The translations under genes were made by a program, and so were the position numbers. Positions 1-11,339 of a stretch of DNA of 64,000 bases are shown here, one piece after another. The DNA comes from Bretschneidera sinensis (Eukaryota > Streptophyta > Magnoliopsida > Brassicales > Akaniaceae), in the NCBI GenBank assembly GCA_023935145.1, contig CM043704.1:95133873-95197872 (forward strand). Reading direction: 5' to 3'. Numbering within the stretch: the first letter of the stretch is position 1; each line of letters starts with the position of its first letter. A model generated the notes under the pieces. That model worked only from the letters and a program-made list of their open reading frames with translations, did no database searches and was not told the DNA's origin.

Positions 1-1580
1 TAAAACAAGAAAAAAATTGGGATATGTATGGACGAGCAGCATTAGGTTGCCCGCCGAAATTGCAAAAGGTCAAAAGACAACTCTCAAAACATGATCAATA
101 ACTCTATACCATACTAGAAGAGATTGGAGAAAAAAATTTTATATTATCGATATATTGTGAAAAACGAATACAATCTTATATATAGAGGTTAAGAAATTAA
201 GAAATTAGGCTTATAATAAATTAAGAAATTAAGAAACTAAACTTAACCAGAAGTCCAAAAGAAATGTAAACTATTAAAGACAAAGTGGAAGACTTATAAC
301 AAAAAGTAAAGATAAGGTGGAAGAATCATTGTATGGCTCAGAAATTAGTCTTATAATAAATTAAGAAATAATTTTTTTTTAAATATATATATATATCAAC
401 CGAGGAAACTTCTTTTTCCAAGAATTTGGAGATGAGTGATTCAGCACTCAAGGGCATTACCATTTCAACTTTCAAGGAGAAACTGAGAGTGCCTAGTTGC
501 AAAAGAAATTTAAACTGATAAAAGACAAAGTGGAAGACTCCCTGTATGGCTCATACAATTCAAGATATTTCGTGTCGCAAATCACAAATGCCCCACCAAA
601 TTGATCTTAACCAGAAGTCCAAAAGAAATGTAAACTAATAAAGACAAAGTGGAAGACTTATAACAAAAAGTAAAGATAAGGTGGAAGAATCATTGTATGG
701 CTCATACAAAATTGTTTATGTTCTTTTCTTTCATGCCAATTGAAAAGTCGACTAAACACAGAAAGTATTAAAGTAATGACAAACGTATCTTTGAAACACA
801 ATTTGGCATTTCTTTTGATATCCTTGCAAATTTATCTTTTGAATCCTGGTGAAGCTGATGAGGAAAAGTCTTCTTTTCATAGAAAACAAAAATCTTGACT
901 AGTCAAATGGGCTAATAAAATGAATTATAGCGACAACAGTGAAAGCAGAAGATGTAGCAACTGTCTGCTTATATTATTTGTAAATATATCCTTAACATAA
1001 GTTGAATGTTATCAATTAGCCGCCGAAGAAGAAAAATGGGAGAGAAACATTTGCAATCAAGTATCCCTGGTCAACAGACTCATGTTGATGAAAGTTGTGA
1101 GTAGTGCTTTATGCATCCTTCCACACGCCACTGTACAATTAATACGGTAGAAGTTTAACACTGACAGGCTTCTCCTGATAGTGAGAAGTATTTTCCTTTT
1201 AACACTCAATTTAATCTGGTCGCTGCCAAGGAAATCAACAAATCTATTTTGTTATGCATCTACGCGGTAAAAGAACCAAGAAAAGATTATTTTTCTTCTT
1301 GTTTAATAGTTGAAAAGAAAAAACCATACTACCAATTTCTATATCGGACATACTAAAATGGGCAATAAAATGTTGTCAATAAACAACAGTCCAACCAACA
1401 GCATCCTCTCCATACTGGTCATTTGATTCTTCTATCCTATATTAATATCAAGCGCACTAATTGATTCATAGAAAAGTTTTTTGTCGAGAAATAAGATTCA
1501 AACCCACCAATGCATCCACTCCATGGTACTCCTTTATTATTCTACTTAATTTTCTTGTGATTGTTGAAGAGGATGAGTGG
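1..1580. repeat. gene-poor repeat stretch with partial TRIM copy and a short duplication
   Basis: No coding gene is visible. Bases about 1-235 match the PBS-proximal internal and LTR sequence of the TRIM at 11340-12208 (compare about 11920-12130), so this is a partial second copy of that family. A block of about 110 bp at about 240-345 recurs at about 600-710, including the words aagtccaaaagaaatg and gataaggtggaagaatc. The rest, 720-1580, is AT-rich sequence in which I see nothing specific. Confidence 0.6.
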
Positions 1581-1985
1581 ATTATTGACGCCGGGCAGAA
1601 TAGCGATTATTTTGCAGGCTAGTCGAACAGATAGTTCACAGGGAGTAACACAAGAAAAACCGTAAAAAACAATACAGAGAAACTACTCTGATGCTTTATT
1701 TTAATTTATTCCAAAAATATAATAATAATAATTAAGAAACCCTAAGACCTTATTTATAAGGTCGAAGCTAAAATAGGAAAATTAAATTAAGGTCGAATTT
1801 AAATTAAATAAAATAAAAAGTTTCTTAAAAACTGCTAATTTGAAGGTCTAAACGTCGTTTTTTGGCTTAAAAACGACAATGATTAGTGCAACACACTATG
1901 TTTTGCCCGGAAGCCCGTTTCCAATCAGACTAGGGTCTTCAGGGCCCAATCCGAGCCCATGGCCTGCTAAACGATGTAAACCGAC

Positions 1986-2477
1986 CTAGGTAGCCCATTT
2001 GCCATCTGACAACTCAGCATCATCTGACTCGGATCCTCCTGCATCAGTCGCCCCGTGTTGGAAAGAACTCGTCTTCAAGTTCACAATAGCCACATTGGAA
2101 TCCCCAAAACAAGGACTCAAGTGTTTCACATTAAAGACCTCAAGCGGCAACCCAGGAAGTAGATCCTCTGGTATCAGGTCAGAAAACTTTGCTAACAGCG
2201 GCAAATCCACTCTAAAACCGAGATCTCCATAACGATCCCCCCGACGACGGCGTTCCCCGAATCGAGCAGGATTGTAATAAGGGTTTTCAAAACTGGAATC
2301 GGAATCGTGATCTTTCATCTCACGATCACCGAAATTCTGCTCCGTTAGACACTGGGTTAACTTTGCAACCTGCCGCTGTAAATCCTCAATCATCGCATCC
2401 TGAATATTTCGATCATGGCGTGGGGCTTCCTCGTTCGGAACCTGCCCGCGACGACCAAGACAACGATCACCAACCAT
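1986..2477 (-). CDS. 163-residue gag-pol deletion remnant of the LTR element
   Basis: The frame starts 37 bases past the primer site. Residues about 1-95 look like a gypsy Gag N-terminus: basic start, a heptad stretch (IEDLQRQVAKLTQ), then DSDSSFENPYY and RYGDLGFRVDLP. The next residues, LLAKFSDLIPEDLLPGLP, resemble the start of gypsy reverse transcriptase. The end, EVFNVKHLSPCFGD and onward, resembles the very C-terminus of a gypsy polyprotein. The simplest reading is an internal deletion that joined the two ends of gag-pol in frame. The last 20 or so codons run into the 3' LTR. The same frame is open in copy 2 with mostly conservative changes. Whether the product does anything is unknown; a Gag-like RNA-binding role is inference. 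Confidence 0.7.
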   Translation of the reverse strand: MVGDRCLGRRGQVPNEEAPRHDRNIQDAMIEDLQRQVAKLTQCLTEQNFGDREMKDHDSDSSFENPYYNPARFGERRRRGDRYGDLGFRVDLPLLAKFSDLIPEDLLPGLPLEVFNVKHLSPCFGDSNVAIVNLKTSSFQHGATDAGGSESDDAELSDGKWAT

Positions 2478-2513
2478 GGAAACTGATGAAATCTCACCCC
2501 AGGAAGATGTTGA

Positions 2514-2526
2514 AGCTCTTATACCA
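2514..2526 (-). promoter_or_regulatory. primer binding site of LTR element copy 1
   Basis: Minus strand TGGTATAAGAGC lies two bases after the 5' LTR. It differs by one base from TGGTATCAGAGC, the site used with initiator-Met tRNA by many plant LTR elements; copy 2 has the perfect form. Confidence 0.85.
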
Positions 2527-3033
2527 ACTGACGCCAGGCAGAATAGCGATTATTCTGCAGGCTAATCGAACAGATAGTTCACAGGGAGTAACACAAGAAA
2601 AACCGTAAAAAAACAATACAGAGAAACTACTCTGATGCTTTATTTTAATTTATTCCAAAAATATAATAATAATAATTACGAAACCCTAAGACCTTATTTA
2701 TAAAGTCGAAGCTAAAATAGGAAAATTAAATTAAGGCCGAATTTAAATTAAATAAAATAAAAAGTTTCTTAAAAACTGCTAATTTGAAGGTCTAAATGTC
2801 GTTTTTTTGGCTTAAAAACGACAATGATTAGTGCAACACACTAAGTTTTGCCCGGAAGCCCGTTTCCAATCAGACTAGGGTCTTCAGGGCCCAATCCGAG
2901 CCCATGGCCTGCTAAACGATGTAAACTGACCTAGGTAACCCATTTATCATCTGACAACTCAGCATCATCTGACTCGGATCCTCCTGCATCAATTATGGAT
3001 GTTAAAATAAAAAAGAATCAAAATATAGTAAAA

Positions 3034-3346
3034 TTAAGGCTATAATTGGTAGGAGATAAATGGGAGAGGAAATAAAAAAATATGGATTTTTTTCATTTTA
3101 ATCATGTGTTTGGTAGAGATAATGAAAAAGTAAAAGAAAATAAGAAAAAGAAAAATTAGATTATTTACTCTTTACTCTTCTATTCTCTCGATTTGAGAGG
3201 ATTCGAAGTTTCATTGTGGGTAGAAAATATCAATTCTCTAACTTTTTTTTCTTCTACTAAATGATAGAAAAATGCATTTCTCTCGCTCATTTTTTCATGT
3301 CCGTCTTTTTTCCTTTTACTTTTCTCTCCTACCAATCACAACCTAA
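3034..3346. mobile_element. MITE-like element with imperfect terminal inverted repeats
   Basis: The left end (3037 on) reads aggctataattggtaggaga and the right end (to about 3343) reads tctcctaccaatcacaacct, inverted complements with a few mismatches. The roughly 310-bp interior is AT-rich and has no reading frame. No clear target duplication is visible, so the superfamily is left open. Confidence 0.6.
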
Positions 3347-4249
3347 AAATTTAGGAACATTTTGAAAATGGCTTGCAAGGAAAAGTCATACTCTATACTT
3401 CGGATATGATAGACATTAAAGGTTTTGTTACTCCTTTAAACATGCTATGTGGTAGAAATTAGTAGTATATTTATGTTATGTGATTGCTACTAAGGTCTCT
3501 TTCGCGAGAGTTTATTAAATGATTTTTGTTTCCTATAAACAAAAGTAAGGTAAAAAAAAACCCCTTAAAATAATTTTAAAAAATCAAAAGTTGAAAAATT
3601 GTTTCTAAAAAACTGAATTGGGATAAGAAAAAACTGTTTTCAATGTTGTTTTACCAAACACTAATGTTTTTGGTTTAGTTCTACTGTGTTTCATAAACCG
3701 TTTGGTAAACCATAAACTGAAATTGTTGCTAGAAATTTAATATCAATCAACTCAATTAAGATCCCTCACTCTTCTTTATCAATGCCAAACAAACACAAGC
3801 TTTTTGTTAACCATTAACCTTTGTACTTAGTTAGTTTTGCTAGTTCAAAGTTGGGTTGCTATTATTGGTGTCCTTAGTAGTGTAGTGTTTTAGCTCTATT
3901 TCATTGCATGTTTTTCTTATTATATCTCTTCCATTTAAGATCAACTCTCAAATATATTCATATCTCATACTTATATGTTTAGATTTACTATTATAGACAT
4001 TACTATATGCTCTAGACAAAGTGGTCTCACTGTCACAAAGCAAGGAAATAGTTGGCATGGGTTGTGGCCTCAACTTTATATCCATTAACAAATTTATAAG
4101 TCATTATACTTTTTTCCATGTGGCTGCCAAAACTATAAATTCTGATCCCATGGTTGAATGTGTTATGCAAGTCTGCCTCTTTGAAGCCCAACAAATTGCA
4201 CCACCTTCCAATGTAAAATCCAACTTAATGTGGATTTATTATCATTAGC
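3347..4249. other. AT-rich stretch without recognisable gene
   Basis: No coding similarity was found. A 75-codon plus frame at 4021-4248 has no family features and sits next to retroelement relics. Confidence 0.5.
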
Positions 4250-4254
4250 ACCAG

Positions 4255-4425
4255 TTATCCAACAATCCTAATCCAGTAGTTCTTTTAAAATAACCCAAAA
4301 ATTTTGATGATAGCTTTCCAATGATCTGTACTAGGCTTACTAGTATATCTTAAAAGTTTGCATATCGTGAATGCAATATCTGGTCTTGTACAATGCATAA
4401 CATACATTAAACAACGTATAACAAA
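4255..4425 (-). pseudogene. Ty1/copia reverse transcriptase fragment
   Basis: The minus strand encodes LMYVMHCTRPDIAFTICKLL followed by RYTSKPSTDHWKAI and, after a one-base shift, FKRTTGLGL. This is the well-known stretch after the copia RT catalytic core (LMYLMNCTRPDIAYAV-like). Only about 55 residues survive, with a frameshift near 4292. It is opposite in strand to the copia fragment at 6078. Confidence 0.85.
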
Positions 4426-4429
4426 TGTT

Positions 4430-5160
4430 ACGAATAAAAGAGAATTTAGATTTATCTAATTTAAACTTCTAAAGTTGCTTAGAAACCCTCTAACTAAAAT
4501 ATAAAAAGATCCCCCTTTTATAGGTCAAAACCAAATTAAAATATTATTTTCGATTTAATAAAATAATTTAAAACTATATGCCAAAATATTTTGGTCCTAT
4601 TAAAGCATGGTTATTACAGAATATGTTCAAAGGTGTTAGAATTCCTTTCACATCCTGTTGCATTACATGTGAGGCTTAGGACCCGTATAGCAAGCCTTTG
4701 AAGCTCTTTGCACTCCTCTCTATTGCTCTCCTATCACAAAGCTATATTGATACAAGTTAAAAGAATATACAAATTAGTCAAATTATGTACTAAAGCACTA
4801 ACAACTAAGAAAGTATAACAAAGATAAACATTAATCAACAATTGAAAAAATATAACAAAGACAAAAATTAATCAAAATAGTACTGGGTTGCTTCTTATCT
4901 CTTGTCAAAATAGACATGCTCATACCAAACATCCCCTTGGCTCTCATGCATGAACTTTTCTAGTTGTTGATCAATCTTGATTTTTGCTTCAATTCCTGGA
5001 TACATCTTTTCAATTGTTTGTTATTAACCCATTTTAACTTCCTTGTCCGCACTAAAACCTTCACTATATTGGAACCTACATACAAGTTATGAGTATTGGT
5101 CATTTTGTCTATACAATTATCTACATTGTACAATTTTTTTTTTGTTGAAAAAATAGACGA
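4430..5160. other. AT-rich stretch, nothing specific
   Basis: I see no gene, repeat pair or RNA gene here. It separates the copia fragment from the hAT relic. Confidence 0.4.
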
Positions 5161-5164
5161 GTTA

Positions 5165-6075
5165 AAGAGTTTTTGAATAAAGACAACTTACTTCGGATTG
5201 AGAAAATATGCCGCTGCATGAAGTGGACTATGGAGTTGAAAATCCCACTTCATGTCAATGATTTTTCAATTGTGATCATATTTTGCCTTTTGATGATTAA
5301 AATTCTGCATAATTTGCTCCCTTGCTCCATACATTGATGATTAAAATGTCGTGGGAAATCTTGTAACCCCAACTCTCTTCAATTCTCTCTTCTTAGATTA
5401 TATTCTAATTAAACATATTAAGCACCAAGCATGTCGGTAGATGAAAACACAGTTCTTTAGCCTTCTTTATGACATCGTTGAAAATGGCTAAGTTACCAAT
5501 ATCATGCAACATCAAGTCAATGTAATGAGCCATAGAAGGGGACCAAAATAATTTTTTTCCTCTTCTCTATTACCAAGTCACCAGGGGATACATAAGCCAA
5601 AGCACTATTGGTCACCACTTGAACAACATTTTCCTAAGTTTCCTAAACTAATGAGTTAATCAACTCAAACAACCTATTTGCATCTTTAATCAAGCCCGAG
5701 GTGTCCATGTAGTTAAAGAAACCGTGCCAATAGGATTATTAACAAGAAAGTTTGCAAGAGATGTTTGTTTTGTGTCTGTCCACCCTTCTGACATCAAAGT
5801 GCATCCGGTATTTATCCATTCTTTCTTGTATTTCTTTAACCTTGAAGTCGCATTATCAACTTCCATTTTTCAAAAAGTAACGGTAGCTTCATGGTAAATT
5901 GGAAGTTTCAAGTCTGTACCATACTCATCCATTTTTTCCATCATTGAAGCAAATGATGGACTTTTTACTAAGTTGAACGCTAGTGCAAGCCCATTCAAAA
6001 ATCTACATATGCTTCAAACAAACGATTCCCTTTTCTTGACCAATGCATTCAAAGTTTGATGTTTTAACCCCTGTT
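5165..6075 (-). pseudogene. hAT-like transposase relic (DUF659 region)
   Basis: Read from 6075 downward, the minus strand gives a DUF659-type order: QQGLKHQTLNALVKKRE, then NLVKSPSFASMMEKM, TLMSEGWTDTKQTSLANFLV, WSPSMAHYIDLMLHDIGNLA and VIKKAKEL. These match plant hAT-family proteins (LMSDGWTD, CAAHCIDLMLEDIGK-like motifs). The reading is broken by several stops and frame changes, for example TGA after ATVTF and a stop after TWTPRA. The BED finger and dimerisation end are not visible. It is a dead transposase gene; neighbouring copia pieces abut both sides. Confidence 0.85.
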
Positions 6076-6077
6076 GC

Positions 6078-6410
6078 ATGATGGAGTCAAAATTCATAGT
6101 TTGCCATGAAGCAATGTCACAAGCTATAGACTTTATCATAGGCCTTAAGATTTTCGTTTCCATATCAAGGCCATTAAGAATTTATTATGATAATTTGACT
6201 GCAGTATTCTTTTCACAGAATAACAAAACTAACAATAAAAGTAAGCATATCGACCTAAAGTAAATGGTTGTTAGAGATCATATTAAGAAGGGTGTCATTT
6301 CTTTTGAGCACATCAGAATTGAGCTAATGATTGCAGATCTTTTAACTAAAGGTTTACCTGTAACTTCATTTAAGGATCATGTGCAACATATGGGATTAAT
6401 TAGCTCAGCT
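6078..6410 (+). pseudogene. Ty1/copia RNase H and polyprotein C-terminus
   Basis: Residues such as ESKFIVCHEAMSQAIDFI, RPLRIYYDNLTAVFFSQNNK, SKHIDLK, then after one stop (6261-6263) VVRDHIKKGVISFEHI and IADLLTKGLP are the copia RNase H signature and C-terminus (CDNxSAV, SKHIDIK, DPLTKGLP). The in-frame TAA and the absence of upstream RT on this strand show that it is a 5'-truncated relic. Its 3' polypurine tract and LTR follow. Confidence 0.9.
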
Positions 6411-6779
6411 GATTTTTTCTCTCTTTTGCTATTCATTTTATGAACTTTATGTTCATGAACATATTTGGTTATGTTTTAAGAAAGGCAAATAATTATTTTG
6501 TGCGCATAAAATATTTGTTTGATATAAAGTCTATTGAGGCTTATTAAGGACCTAGAATGGTATAAATAAAGATCATTCATAATGTAAATCTAAATACTTA
6601 TTTAAGAAAGATCATACATTGTAATACATGGAAGGGAGTGTTCTTATCGAAAGGCATGACCACCATGATTCATTGTTAAAAATTTCTATTTAAGTAAAAG
6701 TTTGTTAGAGTAGTATTTAAAGTTTATGGCCATCTATATACAGTGTTTATCACCTATATAGTCTTCAGTTATATCATTG

Positions 6780-7172
6780 CCAAGTGGGAGAATGTAAGTC
6801 TTTTGGAGATTTGATGTGGTGTAAATGATAAATAAAATTAATGTGGCAAAAAGTACAATAATTACCCTCTAAAAAGGTGATAAACTACCTATTATTATTG
6901 TGGACTACCTATTACTACTGTGGATTACCCAATTTTATTGTAGAATGATTAGGAAATCTATCCCATTTACTACTTGATGGAAGAAATAATTATCTTACAT
7001 TGTGAAGGATTCCCTAATCTAGCTTATAAAAAACAACCTTGTGATACCATCAATTATGGCTCTTAAACAAGGCATATGTTAGAAGAACCTCTATCACTTA
7101 GTGTTTGTACGGTTCAAAACACTATTCAAACACTATTCTCTTGTATGTTTTGATGTGGTATTTGAACAATCA
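6780..7172 (+). mobile_element. polypurine tract and probable 3' LTR of the copia relic
   Basis: CAAGTGGGAGAA at about 6781-6792 is the typical copia polypurine tract, followed at 6793 by TGTAAGTC, a plausible LTR start. The end is uncertain; a CA at about 7172 would give an LTR of about 380 bp. No matching 5' LTR is in the window. Confidence 0.5.
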
Positions 7173-8160
7173 TGACTGTAAGTATGTAATTTAATTTTTC
7201 TTGCATATTTATATGTATATATGATATATATGATACTAATCAAAATTCTTACCCCCTGTCATAAAATTATGAATATTTTTCGTCCTTCCACAATTCATGG
7301 TACTATTTCTACGAATGTTAGAATGTTGACAGATTCTCTTGATAGTGAAAAGTATATACTTTCTGTGTAAACGAAGTCAACAAATCTATTTTAGTGCCAA
7401 TAAAAGATGCAATATTATGACTTTTTTTTTCCATTTTCCTTTTTTGTGAATTTGTTCATGTGTGCTAAAAGAAAAACCCTTTTTAACTGCAGATTAATGG
7501 TGTTTATATATAACTCTCACTGGAACAAATGTTTGGCACACAATTCTTATGGAGACCTTATTTCTCTTTTTTATTTGTTTTAGTTTTTGAACTTAATTAT
7601 TCATGAAACACAAACAAAAGAGCTACAAAGGAGTTAAGTTGTTCATAAGTAGCATGAGCTTGATTTAAAATCTAGCTCTTTTTGAGTTATATTTAATTGA
7701 CATACAAATGAACTGAGCTCAAGCCATCAAATAGGTCTTATTTAAAAATCAAGTTGAGTTCTATCATATGAACATTCACCTTGATATAGCTTACAAGCTT
7801 TTAAGTCGAGTCCAATCAAATCAAATTTACCTATTTGACTTGATGGTAATAAAGCTTGTATCAATCCAAGCTCAAGTTTCTCTATAGCTTGTCAAGTCAA
7901 GTTCAAGCCATGAAGCAGGGCTTGAAGATGAGCTCGATTTAGGTTCGAGACAAACCAAGCATAGCAAAAGATTGGTTCAGCTCGACTAATTTATAGCCTT
8001 AACAGAAACAAGAAGGCATTCATGCATCCACCACATAAAAGACAACTAGACAGAATATTCAGATGTGATCGTCACTACAAATCTTTCCTGATGTTCAATT
8101 AAAATTCTATAAACATACTCGGGCTACTTTTCTGAGCTTGAAATCCAATTGCAGAATTCA
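7173..8160. other. gene-free stretch with GAGCTC/AAGCTTG-rich dispersed repeat
   Basis: About 7630-7990 is dense in words such as agctcaag, agctcga, caagctcaag and gagctcg, a pattern common in plant repetitive DNA and seen again near 55790-55880. No coding frame is recognisable. Confidence 0.35.
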
Positions 8161-8164
8161 ATAC

Positions 8165-11100
8165 TCATCGATGTTCCATAATTGAGACTGTTAAATCATT
8201 CACAGAACATATTTCTTCCACGCAATTACCTGAATCTGGAACCACCACACTTCTCAAATTTGAGAAAGCTGGTTGGTTTGGTGAAGGCAGAGTTGCAAGT
8301 TCATTTCTTAGCATCAAGACAACATCAGATATGGTAGGCCTATCGGTTGCAGTTTCTTGGACGCAAAGAAGTGATATGTTAATGTACCTCGATGCTGCAT
8401 TAGCAGAAGAAATATCTCCAAGGATTGGATCCATCAGCTCCAATGACCTATTGCTTCTCCACAAATCCCATGCCTTTAGAAGTAAACAGAAAAATTTTCA
8501 TGTGAAAGTTCTTGTCTATCTAAGACAGTGCATTGGCAGAAAACTAGAATGTACTTTTCAACTATTAGAATAGAAATGTGGCTCCCTATAAATAAAAACT
8601 AGAATTGGAACACGATTGGACAATGAAATTTTGAGAGAAACTGAATCTCAGCTCACTAAGTAAGAACTTGAGACACTTACATACCCAAGAAGATTGAGAG
8701 AGTCGGTATTGTAAAAACTAGTGTTCTTCTTTGCCACTCAACATCTCTAACAACAAAACCCCAAAGCTGAAGACATCTGATTTTACAGAGAAGATGCCAT
8801 TCAATGCATACTCAGGAGCCATGTAGCCACTACATCTCATTGTCAAATCAAAGTCTTTTAGTGTGTGAATATACGAAACTACACGTTACTTATCCAAGAG
8901 GCACATAGATTCTACTTACTATGTTCCAACTATCCGATTAGTTGCCAGTGACCCACTCCCTCCAAATATTCTTTCCATTCCAAAGTCTGAAATTTTAGGG
9001 TTCATGTCTTTATCCAACAAAATGTTGTTGGCCTTCAAATCTCTATGAATAATTTGTAACCTTGAAAACTGATGGAGATATAGAAGTCCTTGAGCAATCC
9101 CTTCAATGATGTCGACACGGGTTCCCCAATCAAGTATTCCATGTTTGGTTGGATCTGTTCCAATAATAAATTAGACTAAGAAATAGAACAATGAGACCTA
9201 TAATCAAATTTCTAACCATGAACAAGAACTATAGTGAACAAAAGGTGTTTTATGTTATTGATACGAGAGAAATTACAAACTAAATATGAAAAAGCCCAAG
9301 ATTTTGTTTGGCAAAATGCTCATAGATAAGAATCTTTTCATCTCCTTCAATGCAGGAGCCCAGTAGTTTCACAAGATTCTTGTGTTGTAGTTTGGCTATG
9401 AGCATTGCTTCATTTTTTAACTCATCCCACCCTTGTCCAGATCTTCTCGAAAGCCTTTTCACAGCTACGTTAGATCCTTTCAGTAATTTTCCCTGAAGTA
9501 GAAGTTTGAGCTTGGTTTCCAATCAACACATGGAAAAGTTAAAGAAAATACTATTTGAAGTGGTATCTTATTTCTAGTTCCATACCATTTTTAATATGCC
9601 AATTGGGGATGCACCAAGTAGAATATCATGCATCAACTTTTATTCTTAAAGGATTGCGAGTGGTCTATGAATCTTACCTTATACACAGAGCCAAACCACC
9701 CTCTCCAAGTTTATTTGCAATAGAAAAGTTGTTGGTAGCAGTTGATACACTAGAAAAACTGAACAATGGAATTTCTACCTCATTTCTTCCTTTTCCATAT
9801 TTTTTCCCTTCTTTTAGTTCATACTTGGTTGTTCAAATAGAAGCATTCAGATCAAATAACATTAAGTCCTCCCCTGCTTGAAGAAGAACAGAAAAAACCA
9901 CAAGAATGCATTAGAAATTATATTATTTCAACTTTAATGCTTTTAAGCTCACAGGAAACTAATAAGCTATATTCAATGCTATGGAAAACAAAATAAACTC
10001 CTTTCATTTCCATTTTCCATAGCACTAATCCTATTTTTGTTGCTAATGAGAAATATATACCTTTTTTCTTGTGGTTTTTCCTCCGCATCCAGCAAATGAA
10101 TAAGGCTGAAGTGAGAACAACCAGAGAAAGAGTCAGAGGAATGACAATCAACAGCTTCCTGGAAATGTTATCTGTTCCATAAATAGACAACTTATTAAAT
10201 TGGGGCCGCTAGTTTGTATACTTAAAGTAGCCATCTACAAGAAAGAAAAATATTGCTAATCAAAATTATAAAATGTAACCATAACGAGATGCATTCTGTT
10301 ACCATTATCTCCAGTAAATAACTCAGAAGCAGCAAGTTTAAGATAAAAATATGTTCCATTCATGTCATCATCTGAGAGTTTTTGCAGGTTAAGAAGATCA
10401 CCAACCCATATTGAACAGCCAGCATTGCTGTAAGTATAAGCAGTACAGTGGCAGTTATGCAAGCAAATAGATTTGCACTCATCATTTCCCTGAACTTTAA
10501 CAGCCACTGAACTTCCAGGCAGTACTAGTTTAGACAGCATAATAAACCTGACCTCGGCTCCACTAACCTAACTTTTATTGGTACACTGAAAATTGGTTTT
10601 CTTCACACAACCTCCAGAGTAATTCTTGAAATTCCAATTCTCAGAGGACCGTGGTTCAAATCCTGGCAAACAATCACAAGGTTGAGTGAAATTAGAACTG
10701 CAACTTCCAAAAGCCCCACAGTAACCATTGAGTTTACATTGATCTCTCGGTAGTGAGAAGAGCAAATGCCATTCCTTATTTTCCGGCCAAGTCAACAGCT
10801 TGATTTTCCCTGATACATCAATTATATATCTTGTTGGAGTACTGTTGCTATAGAGATCATATGTGAAATAATTTATGTTATCATTGCTATAATAGCTAGC
10901 ATTGTATATGTCACTTAAACGGATTTCAGGAACTAAGACAAAATTCTGCCCATCCCAGTTCCCGCTTGACAAATAATTTTGTAGCCCATTCGTGATAAGA
11001 ATCTCCCCTGTCCTGTTACGACTTAGCTCCAAGGAGAAAACTCCAGCACTAGGATCTTCAGGACTTCTCCAAGAAACATATGACCAAGTTTTTCCAGCCC

Positions 11101-11176
11101 TTTTACTATATCCAATCTTCATTCCAGGCAAGTTTGTATCTGAAGGAAAGTCAAAACTCTGCCATAAAATATTCAA
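8165..11176 (-). pseudogene. decayed G-type lectin S-receptor-like serine/threonine kinase
   Basis: Exons read on the minus strand in the order of the family. The S-locus glycoprotein region is at 11176-10568 (NILWQSFDFPSDTNLPGMK, DQCKLNGYCGAFGSC). The PAN/apple domain is at about 10540-10300 (CHCTAYTYSNAGCSIWVGDL). A transmembrane exon lies at about 10170-10061, then the kinase P-loop GEGGFGSVYK at about 9680-9710. Kinase exons follow: [13 protein letters not shown] (about 9480), [13 protein letters not shown] and DFG (about 8970-9060), [11 protein letters not shown] (about 8800-8850) and the last exon to 8165. The N-terminal B-lectin domain is missing. Three lesions are visible: an in-frame TGA before TTKYELKEG (about 9838), a one-base insertion after IYEH (about 9313), and a one-base insertion at LSGK (about 8731). 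The catalytic HRD and DFG are still present, so decay is recent. DFGMER replaces the usual DFGMAR. Confidence 0.88.
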
Positions 11177-11339
11177 GTTTTCATGTTCAGTTGGAGGAGC
11201 AAAACCTATATCATCTCATTGTATGTTTTGCTGGTACAATATTCTCTGTAATTAAAAAAAAAATACTATAAATATAAATTCCTACAAAATTTAGTCTGAG
11301 TACATAATCAATGAAGTAAGTGCATCAAGTCATATTCCT

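Larger units (their letters stand above)
1586..2991 (-). mobile_element. non-autonomous Ty3/gypsy-derived LTR element, copy 1 (complete)
   Basis: Two direct repeats bound a 482-bp interior: 1586-2046 (3' LTR) and 2529-2991 (5' LTR), reading on the minus strand. Each LTR starts TGATGCAGGAGG and ends CA (minus strand). The element is flanked by the same five bases, ATTAT, at 1581-1585 and 2992-2996, a target-site duplication showing one intact insertion. Just inside the 5' LTR the minus strand reads TTGGTATAAGAGC, one base from the common initiator-Met tRNA primer site. The interior carries one reading frame (next entry). Integrase, RNase H and most of reverse transcriptase are absent, so the element must rely on enzymes made elsewhere. 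A second member is at 13469-14887. Confidence 0.93.

Noticed and set aside
1999..2232. Plus-strand frame of 77 codons, repeated at 13895-14128
   Set aside because: It is the antisense shadow of the element's 163-codon frame on the minus strand.
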